Source of the DNA: Thiosocius sp963753845
Lineage (GTDB): Bacteria > Pseudomonadota > Gammaproteobacteria > Chromatiales > Chromatiaceae
Direction: 5' to 3'
Assembly: GCA_963753845.1 (NCBI GenBank)
Contig: CAVWEI010000001.1
Coordinates: 124,001-188,000 of the forward strand
DNA: 64,000 bases
The notes beneath the pieces were generated by a model. The model searched no databases. It was not told where the DNA came from and saw only the letters and a list, made by a program, of their open reading frames with translations. Below, piece by piece: positions 44,879-54,917 of the stretch; the stretch's first letter is position 1; every line of letters begins with the position of its first letter. The position numbers were made by a program, and so were the translations under genes.

Positions 44879-46504
44879 TCACGGAACCAATTCGATTTCG
44901 CTTGGCCGCCAGCTCTTGTCGAAAAACGACGGAAGCGGGCTGTAGAACCGGATGATGGTGAACCAACCCTTATTCGGGTCGGTCTGGATCCAGTTACCGC
45001 GGGCGACACCCTTCGGCTGGGTAGGGCCGAAAAAGACCGTGGTCGATCCGTCGGCCGCGGCTTCGGCCGCAGGCGTGGGATAACTCTGGCTGCCGGCGCG
45101 CGGGAATTTCTGCGGTGTCTGCAGCATCGAACGCGTCTGGTTGTCGTAAACCGTGAAGGACCAGAACGCCGCCGCAGGGATACCCTTGGGCAATGACACC
45201 TTGTAGGTCCTGGTGCCGTCGAGCGGCTTGCCATCGCTGTCGAGGAAGCCCATCAGGTATTGCGAGCCCACCTCGGGGATCCGCATGATCATTGCCGGGC
45301 TGTCGAGGGTGTAGGCGTAATAGAACGCCGTGCGCGAATCGAGTGTACGGGCCCCGGTCGGTGGGAACGGTTTGAACATCCGGTCCTCGAACAGCGGCGG
45401 GGGCGTCTCGAAGAGGGCGCCGCCCTCCCACAGCATACTTCCCCAGTGCGAGCCCTCGTAATAGGCCCAGTCCGGATGCTTGTCGGCGAATTGCCATTGC
45501 AGCGCCCGGCCTGCGGCCTGGCCCACGGCTGCCGCGTCGGTCAGTATCTTCTTCATCCGGTCGTCGGGTTTGAACTCCTTGCCATGCACGATGCCGATCG
45601 CGGCAAGCTGACCGGCAAGCTCGATGTCATAGCTGGTGGCGGGTTCGTTCTGGACGTTCTCGTTGATCCACTCGTAAAAGCCGTAATCGCTCGGCGGGAT
45701 GGTGTTGAACGACATCCCGCTGGCGTTGATGAACTTCATCTTGGGGATCTTCGGCTCGCCTGCCAGCTTGACCTTTCCTTCCAGTGCCTCGGCGATGGAC
45801 GTTCCATAGCTGCCGGCCGCATAGGGATAGATCTTCAGGTTCTGCTTGATGTTGTCGACTGCGGGCTTGGGGTCTTTGCCGTCCTTGATGAAGGCCCGCA
45901 TGGCATAGAGGATCGTATTGGTCTTGGCATGGGCCACGAAATAGCCGCCTTCGGGCAACGGACCGTCATACCCCGGGCCGACGATCAGGTACTTGCCGCC
46001 CAGACCGCGATCCGGCCCCGGCTTGCCCACGTCGATCACCCACTGGAACCACATGTCGTTGATCGCGCCGAGACCGTCAGTGGGTTGCTCGATCACCACC
46101 GGTCCATTGGAGAGGTCGATCCAGCCGAGGTAATAGACAGTGTCGGCATTCGCGGTCAGGAACAGCGAATTCGCATCCATCAGCTGTTCGAAGATGACGA
46201 TGTCGCCGCTGCCGGCGCCCGCCTCCTTGAATCCCTTGACCAACCCGAGGGCCGAGGCGCCGCGAAAACTGTTGTTGTAGACGTTCAGCGCGCGGGTGAA
46301 GTCGAGGGTGTCGTAGACCTTGCTGGCGGTTTCGTCGCTCGGCACACCGTCCTTGAATTCGAGCATGCCGACCCTGGTTTCTATCTTGTCGGGCGCGCCG
46401 AGGGCCTTGACCGTTTCGGCAGACACCGCCGCATAAGAAATGCTGGCGCTGGCGAAGGCCGCGATCGAGACGGCCCCCATGAGTTTCACAAACAGACCCA
46501 TCAT
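44879..46504 (-). CDS. DUF1254/DUF1214 exported protein
   Basis: 541 residues. Signal peptide (MGLFVKLMGAVSIAAFASAS to SYA), then a DUF1254 domain (residues about 75-210, with DANSLFLTANADTVYYLGWI) and a C-terminal DUF1214 domain (residues about 410-520, with FWSFTVYDNQTRSML, GNWIQTDPNKGWFTIIRFY). Function unknown; such genes often occur near sulfatases. AAAGGAG precedes two adjacent ATGs; the second may be the real start. The frame is intact, unlike the sulfatase and AraC genes. Confidence 0.9.
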   Translation of the reverse strand: MMGLFVKLMGAVSIAAFASASISYAAVSAETVKALGAPDKIETRVGMLEFKDGVPSDETASKVYDTLDFTRALNVYNNSFRGASALGLVKGFKEAGAGSGDIVIFEQLMDANSLFLTANADTVYYLGWIDLSNGPVVIEQPTDGLGAINDMWFQWVIDVGKPGPDRGLGGKYLIVGPGYDGPLPEGGYFVAHAKTNTILYAMRAFIKDGKDPKPAVDNIKQNLKIYPYAAGSYGTSIAEALEGKVKLAGEPKIPKMKFINASGMSFNTIPPSDYGFYEWINENVQNEPATSYDIELAGQLAAIGIVHGKEFKPDDRMKKILTDAAAVGQAAGRALQWQFADKHPDWAYYEGSHWGSMLWEGGALFETPPPLFEDRMFKPFPPTGARTLDSRTAFYYAYTLDSPAMIMRIPEVGSQYLMGFLDSDGKPLDGTRTYKVSLPKGIPAAAFWSFTVYDNQTRSMLQTPQKFPRAGSQSYPTPAAEAAADGSTTVFFGPTQPKGVARGNWIQTDPNKGWFTIIRFYSPLPSFFDKSWRPSEIELVP

Positions 46505-47093
46505 TTTCTCCTTTGATATGACCCGGCACCCGGGATTGAAGTCATTCTTCTAATGAACAACCGATGACTTGTCTGCCTGCCTGCAGTGGCTCATTGTAGG
46601 CAGGCTGCCCTGGAACCAGTGACTTCGGGGCGTCGGTGTCATCGGGCAGCTGATTCAGTGCATTCGGCGTGCGTGGCACTATACCGGACGGTGCCGGCAA
46701 AACCTCCCACAAAACACTGGATAATGTAACCGTTAACGCCGATCAATACGCATCGCGTCATAGCCATCCAGCAGCCAGCTCAGTTACTCGCCACTCAACG
46801 CGGTCACGACGGAGTAGTTTGAACAGGCCGTGGGTAACCTTCACGGATAACATGCTCTTGTGACAGGATTGTGGATGTCTCAAAAGTGTTTGGCTCTTCC
46901 CCTGATCGAGTGGAATTCTTCAAGATGCAACACCGGGTTTTTCAGGAAAACGATCAGGAAAAATTGTGACTCGTGCTGCACGGGCCAAAAAGTAGTCAGG
47001 AAAAGGCGGTGGCCCCGGGTTCTGCGAACATCCGTTTCGCATGCCCGGGTCTGGCAATGACTGCCATATCCGATGCCAATTGTTGCGCCTGCC
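46505..47093. other. Intergenic region without recognisable gene
   Basis: About 590 bases between the DUF1254 gene and the end of the second RND pump. It contains an imperfect hairpin at 46574-46612 (GCCTGCCTGCA against TGTAGGCAGGC). Short frames here have no ribosome sites or family features. Possibly the remains of deleted genes. Confidence 0.4.
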
Positions 47094-50000
47094 TCAGGCA
47101 GCCGCCTCGGCATCTCGTGCCGCGGCGATCTCACGCAGGCTGTCGGCGGCAGAGACACAGCCCAGCGGGATCACCAGCAGGGTCAGCACGGTCGAGACGA
47201 ACACCCCGAACATCAGCGAGATCGCCATGCCCTGGAAGATGGGGTCGGTCAGGATCACGCTGGCACCGCCGATCAGGGCAAACGCGGTGATCATGATCGG
47301 GCGCGTACGTGCCTTGCATGAACGTATGACGGCCTCGCGCACCTCGATGCCCTTGCGCACCTCTTCCACCGCGAAGTCGACCAGCAGGATCGAGTTGCGC
47401 ACGATGATGCCGGCCAGGGCGATGAAGCCGATCATCGAGGTGGCGGTGAAGAAGGCATTGCCGCCGCTGAGCACACCCACCAGCCAGTGGCCGGGGACGA
47501 TGCCGAGCAGGGTCAGCGGGATGGGCGCCATGATGATCGCCGGCACCAGGAAATTGCCGAACATGCCGACCACCAGCATGTAGATCAGCACCAGGGCCAC
47601 GGCGAAGGCCGCGCCCATGTCGCGGAAGGTCTCGTAGGTGACGGTCCATTCGCCGGCCCACTCGAAGCTCGACAGCCCATTGTCTTCCGGTTTGCCCATC
47701 ATGGTGCCGGAGAGGATCTGGCCATCCGGTGTGACATAGTCGGCCAGCTTCTCGTCGATCTTGGCCATGGGGTAGATCGGTGCACCGAGCCGCCCGACCG
47801 CGTCGCCGACCACGTATTCCAGTGGTCGCAGGTCCTTGTGGTAGATGATCGGGTCTTCCTGGATGCGCTCGAAGCTGCCCAGTTCGGCCAGCGGCAGGGT
47901 GGTGCCGCCCGGCGCGGGTATCGGCAGGTCGCTCAGTGCCTGCGGGTTGGCGCGCAGCGCCAGCGGCGCCTCGATCACGATCCAGGTCGGCTCCAGGGCG
48001 GAGCCTTCGCGCACGTCGGTGATCTTGTAGGCACCCATCGCGGTGGACAGGGTCTCGATCACCGTGCGCGCCGAGACCCCCTTGGTCGAGGCCTTCTGGG
48101 TATCGATCACGAAGCGCCAGGCCTCGTAGGGCTGGCTCATGTAGTTGTCGACATCGGCAAGACCCTCGGTGGCCTCGAACATGGCCGTCATGTCGGTCGC
48201 CACCTGGCGCCGGGTCTGTGGCATCCGGGCCATAGATCTCGGCCACCACTGCCTGCACCACCGGCGGGCCGGGCGGCATCTCGGCGACAGTCACTTTGGC
48301 ACCCACCGCTCGCTGCCAGCGGCGTCAGCAGGGCGCGTGCCTCTTCGGCGATCTGGTGGCTGCTGCGCTTGCGCTCCTTCTTGTTCAGCAGCTGCACCTG
48401 GATCTCGGCCAGCCAGGGGTCGGTGCGCAGGTAGTAGTGGCGCACCATGCCGTTGAAGTCGAACGGCCGCGCGGTGCCGGCATAGGTCTGCAATGCCGTG
48501 ACCTCGGGGATCTCGCGCAGCTTCTCCGCCATCTCGCGTGCCACGTTGGTGGTCGCCGGCAGGGCGGTGCCCTCCGGCATGTCGATCACGACCGCGAACT
48601 CGGGCTTGTTGTCGTACGGCAGCATCTTCACCGTCACCGCGGTGGTGTAGAACATCGCGCACACGGCGAAGAACAGCACCACCAGGCCGGCCAGGAATCC
48701 CCAGCCGGCGGCCTTGCTGTCCAGCAGGGCGGGGATGACCTTGCGGAACAGTTTCTCGAGCTTTTCGTTGCTGGCGTGTTCGGCCTGCTCGGCCTTTTCC
48801 AGCTGTGCCATCGACGGCCGGATGCGCATCGCCAGGTAGGAGGTGAACGCGAACGCGGCGAACAGCGAGATGATCATGGCGATCGAGCCCAGTACCGGGA
48901 TCGGCGCCATGTAGGGGCCCATCAGTCCGCTGACGAAGGCCATCGGCATCAGTGCCGCAACCACGGTGAAGGTCGCCAGGATGGTCGGGTTGCCGACCTC
49001 GCGCACCGCGTCGATCGCAACTGCGGTGGAGGGTTCGCCTTCCATCAGCCAGCGGCGGTAGATGTTTTCGACCACCACGATGGCGTCATCGACCAGGATG
49101 CCGATCGAGAAGATCAGGGCGAACAGCGATACGCGATCGATGCTGAAGCCCATCACGAAGGCGGCGAACACGGTCATCAGGATGACCACCGGGATGACCA
49201 CGGTGACCACGATGGCCGGTTTGAGGCCCAGTGCCCACCACACCAGGATGGTCACGATGCCGGTGGCGACCACCAGCTTGAACAGCAGTTCGTTGACCTT
49301 CTCCTGGGCCGAGTCGCCGTAGTTGCGGGTGATCTCGACATGCACCTGCTCGGGGATCAGGCGCCCCTTGAGCGATTCGACCATGGCGCGGATGTCGTTG
49401 GCGACGGTCACTCCGTTGGAGCCTTCCTTCTTGGCGATGGCGACGGTGACGGCGAGGTCGCCGTCGGACTGTCGGTCCACACCATAGGCCTGTTCATAGG
49501 CCGGACCGGTGAAATAGTTGACGTAGTTCCTGGCGTCTTCGTTGGCCCAGCTGACGATTGGCCACGTCACGCACGTAGATCGGGGTGCCGTCGATGACGC
49601 GCACCACCAGGTTCTCGACGTCGCGCGGTGACTTGAGGAAGCTGCCGGCGTAGATCCTGCGACTCGAAGTTGTCCGACTCGGAGCGGCCGACCATCTGCT
49701 CGGCATTGCTGCCGCGGATCACGCTGATCACCTCGTTGGAGGTCAGCCCCTTGCCGGACAGCTTGTCGGGCATGATCTCGACCTTGATCTGTTCCTGCTG
49801 TCCGCCAACCACGAAGCCCTGGCCGGTATTCGGTATCTGCTTGAGTTGCTGCAGCAGGTTGAGGCCGAGCCGGCGCAGGCTGCCGCCGTCGAGCTCCGGA
49901 GACCACAGTGTCAGGGTGACCACGGGCACGTCGTCGATGCCCTTGACCTTGACCAGCGGGGGCATCTGCACGCCGGGAGGCATCTTGTCGAGGTGCGAGG

Positions 50001-50385
50001 CCAGCTTGTCATGCACCTTGACCAGCGATGGGCCGGTCTTTTCGCCGACCTTGAAGCGCACGGTGACTATTCCCATGCCGCGCATGCTGGCCGAGTAGAC
50101 ATGCTTGACGCCCGGGATCTCGCTCATGATGCGTTCGAGCGGATCGACCGCCATGGCGGCGACCTGTTCGGCCGATGCGCCCGGATACTGCAGGAAGATG
50201 TCCACCATGGGCACGGAGATCTGCGGGTCCTCCTGGCGCGGGGTGGCCATCAGGCCGAGTATCCCCATCGCCAGCATCGCCAGGAACAACAGTGGCGAAA
50301 GCGGCGAATGGATGAATGCGCGAGCGGTTTTTCCGGCGAGACCGAGCTCGACGGCCGCCTTGTCTTTGCGGTCGATGTCTGACAC
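47094..50385 (-). pseudogene. RND efflux permease with four frameshifts
   Basis: A full-length RND pump spread over five frame segments. The start (GLMATPRQEDPQISVPMVDI, GASAEQVAAMAVDPLERIM) is intact to near 49660. Single extra bases near 49660, 49557, 48304 and 48222 then move the frame; the joined product reads continuously, including SIGILVDDAIVVVENIYRRW and IGFIALAGIIVRNSILLVDF. Each shift is equivalent to one extra base. With all four corrected it is about 1,095 residues. Either real decay or assembly error. It lies 12 bases downstream of its adaptor gene. Confidence 0.85.
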
Positions 50386-50397
50386 GGCGAACCCTTC

Positions 50398-51579
50398 TTA
50401 TTGCTTGTTCTGGACGGTTTCCGGCAGAGCCGGGTTGATGATCGGGGTGCCCGAACGCATCCCCGGTGGTGGCTGGTCGACCAGCAGGTCGCCGGCGTTC
50501 ACGCCGGACAGCACCACCCGGGTGCTGCCGTCGGGGGCATTGCCGAGTCGGACGACGCGCAGGCGCGCCTTGCCTTCTCCATCGATCGCGAACACCAGCG
50601 GCAGGCCACCCTTGGTCACGATGGCGCTGTTGGGGATGGTGAGCTGGTCCGGCAGGCCTGCGGCAATGTCAGGGACCCGGATCTCGACGTATTGACCAGG
50701 GGTGGCGCCGCTGCCGGCATCAAGGGCGAGTTCGATGCGCACCGTGTTCTGGCGCGGATCGGCGACCGGATAGATGCGGCTGACCGGTGCCTTGAGCAGG
50801 GTGTCGCCGTTCAATTCGACGTCCAGGACCTGGCCCGGCTGCAGGGTCCTGCTCAGGCGCACCGGCAGGTCTGCCTCGACCTTCAGTGCCTCGGATTCAC
50901 CGAAGTCCAGCAGCGGCTGGCCCGGTTGCACCGTATCGCCGACCTCGACATGGACCTTCTGGATCACGCCCGAGAACTGCGCTACACCCTGGGTGTCGCG
51001 CAGCATCGACTGAATCTCCTTGATGTTCGCCTCCGCACTCTTGTAGCGCGTGGTGGCCTGGGCGAGCGTGGTCTCTGCGCTCACCAGGTCCGAGGTCCGT
51101 TCGGACCCGCGGTTGCGCATGCCCATGAAGCTCTGCATCGGATTGGTGAACGCCTGGTCCATCATCGCCGGCATGCCCATGCCGCCCGGGGCACTGCCCG
51201 AGGAGTTGGAACGCGGCGAGTAAAGCTCGCGCTGGAGTTGAACCCGGGCATTGCGGATGTCTGCGGCGGCCGCGTCGCGGCTGGCGACGGCGGCGTCGAT
51301 GCGTGCCAGCAGGGCGCTGTCATCGAGTTCGATCAGCACGGTGCCGGCGTCGAAACGGTCACCTTCCTGGCCGGCTATCTGCGCGATGCGCCCAGACATC
51401 TGTGCGGTGAGTTGCAGGGTCTTGTCGGCGGACACGGTGCCGGCGAAGGAAACGGTCAGCGGGATGGCCTCGCGGCCGACCTCGTAGAGCTTGTACTCGG
51501 TGTTCGTGCTGTCGGCGGCGAGCGCCTGGCCAAGGCCCACAATCAGTGCGGCGACCACGACGGGCTTGATTGGTTTCAA
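50398..51579 (-). CDS. RND pump periplasmic adaptor (HlyD/MFP family)
   Basis: 393 residues. Signal peptide MKPIKPVVVAALIVGLGQALA, lipoyl halves (MSGRIAQIAGQEGDRFDAGT; VAQFSGVIQKVHVEVGDTVQ), and a coiled coil interrupted by a Met/Gly/Ser-rich loop (SSGSAPGGMGMPAMMDQAFT) not found in most adaptors. The loop could bind a metal or be a disordered linker. First gene of the two-gene pump operon. Confidence 0.9.
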   Translation of the reverse strand: MKPIKPVVVAALIVGLGQALAADSTNTEYKLYEVGREAIPLTVSFAGTVSADKTLQLTAQMSGRIAQIAGQEGDRFDAGTVLIELDDSALLARIDAAVASRDAAAADIRNARVQLQRELYSPRSNSSGSAPGGMGMPAMMDQAFTNPMQSFMGMRNRGSERTSDLVSAETTLAQATTRYKSAEANIKEIQSMLRDTQGVAQFSGVIQKVHVEVGDTVQPGQPLLDFGESEALKVEADLPVRLSRTLQPGQVLDVELNGDTLLKAPVSRIYPVADPRQNTVRIELALDAGSGATPGQYVEIRVPDIAAGLPDQLTIPNSAIVTKGGLPLVFAIDGEGKARLRVVRLGNAPDGSTRVVLSGVNAGDLLVDQPPPGMRSGTPIINPALPETVQNKQ

Positions 51580-51696
51580 TTCACAGACTCCCGGGTTTGG
51601 TCAGAGACCATTAGCTATCGTTGGGGCCGAACCGGATAGGTGCGACAGGCCTATAGTAACCGGCCGTCCGCAACAACATGGACGGGAATCAGGGCA

Positions 51697-51712
51697 CTTA
51701 ACCTTGGTTAAG
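51697..51712. promoter_or_regulatory. Inverted repeat CTTAACC-TT-GGTTAAG upstream of the efflux operon
   Basis: A perfect 7-bp inverted repeat about 120 bases upstream of the adaptor start, in the divergent gap before dgt. Likely bound by a TetR or MarR-type regulator; no regulator gene is adjacent. Confidence 0.45.
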
Positions 51713-51753
51713 GTACTGTAAACAAGGCGGAAATTGTACATTAACATTTAATT

Positions 51754-51768
51754 ATAAGCAAAACTTAT
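51754..51768. promoter_or_regulatory. Palindrome ATAAG-N5-CTTAT in the efflux/dgt gap
   Basis: A perfect 5-bp inverted repeat in an AT-rich stretch, close in sequence to the palindrome at 6056 (both share TTATAAGCAA). Possibly the site of one regulator. Confidence 0.3.
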
Positions 51769-51961
51769 TCGTCTCCGCTTTCTTGTTATGGCTTGGCCTC
51801 GCGTAGGATTAGGGTCCGCTATTTCCGGGATCGCTACCCTCTGCTGCAGCCAGGCAGCGCCAGTCCGGGGGAGCGGCGTTCGTCAGGGTTGCGGGGCGGT
51901 GGTCACCCCTTCGCGGCCGGTGTTACAGTCCCACCCCCAGGCCATATTGGGAAAAATAAGA

Positions 51962-53320
51962 ATGCAGTGGCAGCAACTGCTCTCGCGCGCCCGCCTGGGC
52001 TCGCACGAGCCGCCCAAGGCGTTTTCCGCCCGCACCGATTTTCAGCGCGACTTCGACCGCGTGGTCTTTTCCTCGGCGTTTCGCCGCATGCAGGACAAGA
52101 CCCAGGTGTTTCCCCTGTCGAAGGTCGACTATGTGCGCACGCGCCTGACCCACAGCCTGGAGGCCTCGAGCATCGGGCGTTCGCTCGGCACCCTGGTCGG
52201 TGAACAGGTAATCGCCCGCCACGGCCTGCGAGAATTCGAAGCGGCCGATTTCGGCAATGTCGTGGCTGCCGCCTGCCTGGCCCACGACATCGGCAATCCG
52301 CCCTTCGGCCACTCGGGCGAGGACGCCATCCGGCATTGGGCGCATACCGGCGACTATGGTGCGCCGAGGGTTGCCCTGCTGCAGGGCAGCGAGCGCGAGG
52401 ATTTTCTTTCGTTCGAAGGCAATGCGCAGGGCTTTCGCATCATCACGCGGCTACAGAACCCCGACAACGAGGGTGGCCTGCAGCTGACCTGCGCCACCCT
52501 GGCGGCCTTCACCAAGTACCCGCGCGAATCCTGCCTGAACGGCGGCCTGTTCGAGGGTGTCAGCGCCAAGAAACAGGGGTTTACCGCGGCTGATCGGAGC
52601 TCGTTCGAAACAGTGGCGGCCACCGTCGGCCTTATAGCACGGGACAGCCACCATGCGATGTGGTGCCGGCACCCGCTGGCGTTCCTGGTCGAGGCGGCAG
52701 ACGATATCAGTTATCGCGTGATCGACATCGAGGACGGTTACCGGCTGGGCCACTTCAGCTACCAGGAGGTGTTGGACCTGTTCTGGCCGATGGTCACCGA
52801 CCAGGAACGCCAGGGTCCGCGCCTGCAGAAGATCCGCGAACTCAAGGACCGGGTCGAGTTTCTGCGCGCCAAGGTGATCAACGAGGTCATCCGCCAGGTG
52901 CTCGAGTGCTTCATGGACAACGAGGCCGATATCCTGGCCGGCCGCTTCGATGTGCCCCTGCTTCAGGAATTGCCGGCACGCGATGTGCTGGACGCCCTGA
53001 TAGAGAATGCACGCCAGCGGATCTATTGTGCGCCCGAGGTGGTGAGTGTCCAGGCCGCCGGGTTCCAGGTGATCAGCGACCTGCTGGAGCGCTTCACCCG
53101 GGTGGTGGACGATGTGGCCGAGCGCGGCGAGCGTGCCTCCCCGCGCAGTCGCATGCTGATCCGCATGGTCCCCGAGCAGTTCATCGGACCGGACCGTGTG
53201 CCGGTGGAAGATCCCTACCGGCGCCTGCTGATGCTGACCGATTTTGTCTCCGGCATGACCGATTCCTATGCGGTCAGCCTGTACAAGAAGGTCACCGGGA
53301 TATCCCTGCCGGGAGGATGA
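51962..53320 (+). CDS. dgt: Deoxyguanosinetriphosphate triphosphohydrolase-like protein
   Basis: About 452 residues. HD-domain enzyme that cleaves dNTPs to nucleoside and triphosphate. The N-terminus FSARTDFQRDFDRVVFSSAF-RRMQDKTQVFPL and the metal site RLTHSLEASSIGR with ACLAHDIGNPPFGHSGEDAI are the family signatures. I chose ATG 51962; the sequence upstream to 51788 has no homology. It is followed three bases later by the SRAP gene, and this by mazG, forming a nucleotide and DNA-quality operon. Confidence 0.93.
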   Translation: MQWQQLLSRARLGSHEPPKAFSARTDFQRDFDRVVFSSAFRRMQDKTQVFPLSKVDYVRTRLTHSLEASSIGRSLGTLVGEQVIARHGLREFEAADFGNVVAAACLAHDIGNPPFGHSGEDAIRHWAHTGDYGAPRVALLQGSEREDFLSFEGNAQGFRIITRLQNPDNEGGLQLTCATLAAFTKYPRESCLNGGLFEGVSAKKQGFTAADRSSFETVAATVGLIARDSHHAMWCRHPLAFLVEAADDISYRVIDIEDGYRLGHFSYQEVLDLFWPMVTDQERQGPRLQKIRELKDRVEFLRAKVINEVIRQVLECFMDNEADILAGRFDVPLLQELPARDVLDALIENARQRIYCAPEVVSVQAAGFQVISDLLERFTRVVDDVAERGERASPRSRMLIRMVPEQFIGPDRVPVEDPYRRLLMLTDFVSGMTDSYAVSLYKKVTGISLPGG

Positions 53321-53323
53321 GGG

Positions 53324-54001
53324 ATGTGCGGCCGCTACTTCCTGCACTCGACTGCGGATAAACTGACCTTGCTGTTCGGCGAGATGCCGATGCCCCTGCT
53401 GGAGCCGCGCTACAACATCGCGCCCACCCAGCCGGTGCCCGTGGTGCGGGAGAGTACCGTGGGGGCCCGCGAGATGGTCCTGCTGCGCTGGGGCCTGATA
53501 CCTTCCTGGTCGAAGGGGCCCGACAGCCGTTTCAGCATGATCAATGCGCGGGTCGAGACGGTGGCGCAGAAACCGGCCTACCGAAACGCCTTCCGTTACC
53601 GGCGCTGCCTGATCCCGGCGGACGGTTTTTTCGAGTGGCGGGCGGAGGGCCCGAACAAACAACCCTACGTCCTGCGGCCCCGAGACGGCCGCACCCTGGC
53701 GCTCGCCGGTCTGTGGGAACACTGGCAGGACGCCGATGGCAACGAGATCGAGTCCTGCACCATTTTAGTCCGGGCCGCCAATGCGCAGGTCCGCCCGGTA
53801 CACGAGCGCATGCCGGTGGTCATCGCGCCGAAGTCCTTCGACCTGTGGCTGGATATCCACAGCCAGAAACCCCAGCCGCTGGAGACATTGCTGGCGGTGC
53901 AGCAGGCGCCGGACCTGGAGATATACCCCGTGAGCCGCGCCCTGAACAATCCGAAGTCGGGTTCTCCGGCCCTGATCGAGCCGAGCGGAGACCCGGTCTG
54001 A
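53324..54001 (+). CDS. yedK: SRAP-domain protein (YedK/HMCES family)
   Basis: 225 residues. It forms a thiazolidine crosslink with abasic sites in single-stranded DNA through Cys2 (MCGRYFLH). The other active-site parts are visible: RYNIAPTQPVPVV, INARVETVAQKPAYRNAF, the catalytic Glu in ADGFFEWR, and His in HERMPVVI. Spacing to dgt is three bases and the stop overlaps the mazG start. Confidence 0.95.
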   Translation: MCGRYFLHSTADKLTLLFGEMPMPLLEPRYNIAPTQPVPVVRESTVGAREMVLLRWGLIPSWSKGPDSRFSMINARVETVAQKPAYRNAFRYRRCLIPADGFFEWRAEGPNKQPYVLRPRDGRTLALAGLWEHWQDADGNEIESCTILVRAANAQVRPVHERMPVVIAPKSFDLWLDIHSQKPQPLETLLAVQQAPDLEIYPVSRALNNPKSGSPALIEPSGDPV

Positions 54002-54804
54002 TGGATGCCATGCGGCAGTTGCTGGAGATCATGGCACGCCTCCGGGATCCGGATGACGGCTGTCCCTGGGATCTGCGCCAGACTTACGGCAGCATCGCGC
54101 CCTATACGCTGGAAGAGGCCTACGAGGTGGCCGACACGATCCAGCGCGGAGACATGAACGAGCTGCGCGACGAACTCGGCGACCTGTTGTTCCAGATCGT
54201 CTTTTACAGCCAGATGGCACACGAAGAGGGGCATTTCGATTTCGATGACGTCGCCCGCGGGATCTGCGACAAGATGATCCGCCGCCACCCGCATGTGTTT
54301 GCGGATGCGGAATATGCCGACGACGAACAGCTGCGCCATGCCTGGGAGCAGAAGAAGGCCGAGGAGCGTGCCGCGCGCGAAGACGCTGGGCCGGCGAGCC
54401 AGATGGACGGCGTGGCGCGCGCCCTGCCTGCCCTGATCCGTGCCGAGAAATTGCAGAAACGCGCCGCACGGGTCGGCTTCGACTGGCCGGATGCACGCGG
54501 GGCCTTCGACAAGACCCGCGAGGAACTGGACGAGGTCCAGGCCGAGATGGAAAACGGCGACCAGGCACGCCTGCAGGATGAACTGGGCGATATGCTGTTT
54601 GCCATGGTGAACGTGGTGCGCCTGCTGGGCCTGGACGCCGAGCAGGCCCTGAGTCGTGCAAACGGGAAGTTCGAGCGGCGATTTCGCGAGATGGAAAAGG
54701 GACTGCGTGCACAGGGTCAACACGAGATGCAGACATTGACATTGCAGCAGCTGGATGCCGCATGGGAGGCGGTGAAGCGCCGTGAACGCGAGGATGGTGC
54801 CTGA
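54001..54804 (+). CDS. mazG: Nucleoside triphosphate pyrophosphohydrolase MazG
   Basis: 267 residues, two MazG domains. All-alpha NTP pyrophosphatase that removes noncanonical nucleotides. GCPWDLRQTYGSIAPYTLEE-AYEV and ELRDELGDLLFQIVFYSQ carry the metal-binding EExxE..ExxD pattern; the second domain has LQDELGDMLFAMVNVVRL. The ATG shares a base with the TGA of the SRAP gene, so translation is coupled. Confidence 0.95.
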   Translation: MDAMRQLLEIMARLRDPDDGCPWDLRQTYGSIAPYTLEEAYEVADTIQRGDMNELRDELGDLLFQIVFYSQMAHEEGHFDFDDVARGICDKMIRRHPHVFADAEYADDEQLRHAWEQKKAEERAAREDAGPASQMDGVARALPALIRAEKLQKRAARVGFDWPDARGAFDKTREELDEVQAEMENGDQARLQDELGDMLFAMVNVVRLLGLDAEQALSRANGKFERRFREMEKGLRAQGQHEMQTLTLQQLDAAWEAVKRREREDGA

Positions 54805-54917
54805 AAGGCTAGCCGGGCCGACAGAACCCGGTCCGATCCGGCCTTGTTCGTCCCAGGGTCTGGCGGAACCCCGGTGCATGCCAAGGGTCTCAGGGATGCC
54901 GCTGGTGCCACAGAGAG

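Noticed and set aside
45260..46516. 418-codon frame opposite the DUF1254 gene
   Set aside because: No start signal or recognisable domain; the DUF1254 gene has a signal peptide and a strong ribosome site.
46574..46612. Hairpin as a terminator
   Set aside because: The stem is imperfect, there is no T run on either strand, and no gene ends there.
46669..47060. Two short plus-strand frames between the DUF1254 gene and the second RND pump
   Set aside because: No ribosome sites and no sign of protein-like composition.
48296..49597. 433-codon frame opposite the second RND pump
   Set aside because: His/Asp-rich antisense product typical of the complement of membrane-protein codons.
52451..53722. 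423-codon frame opposite dgt and the SRAP gene
   Set aside because: Antisense to two genes with complete catalytic motifs.
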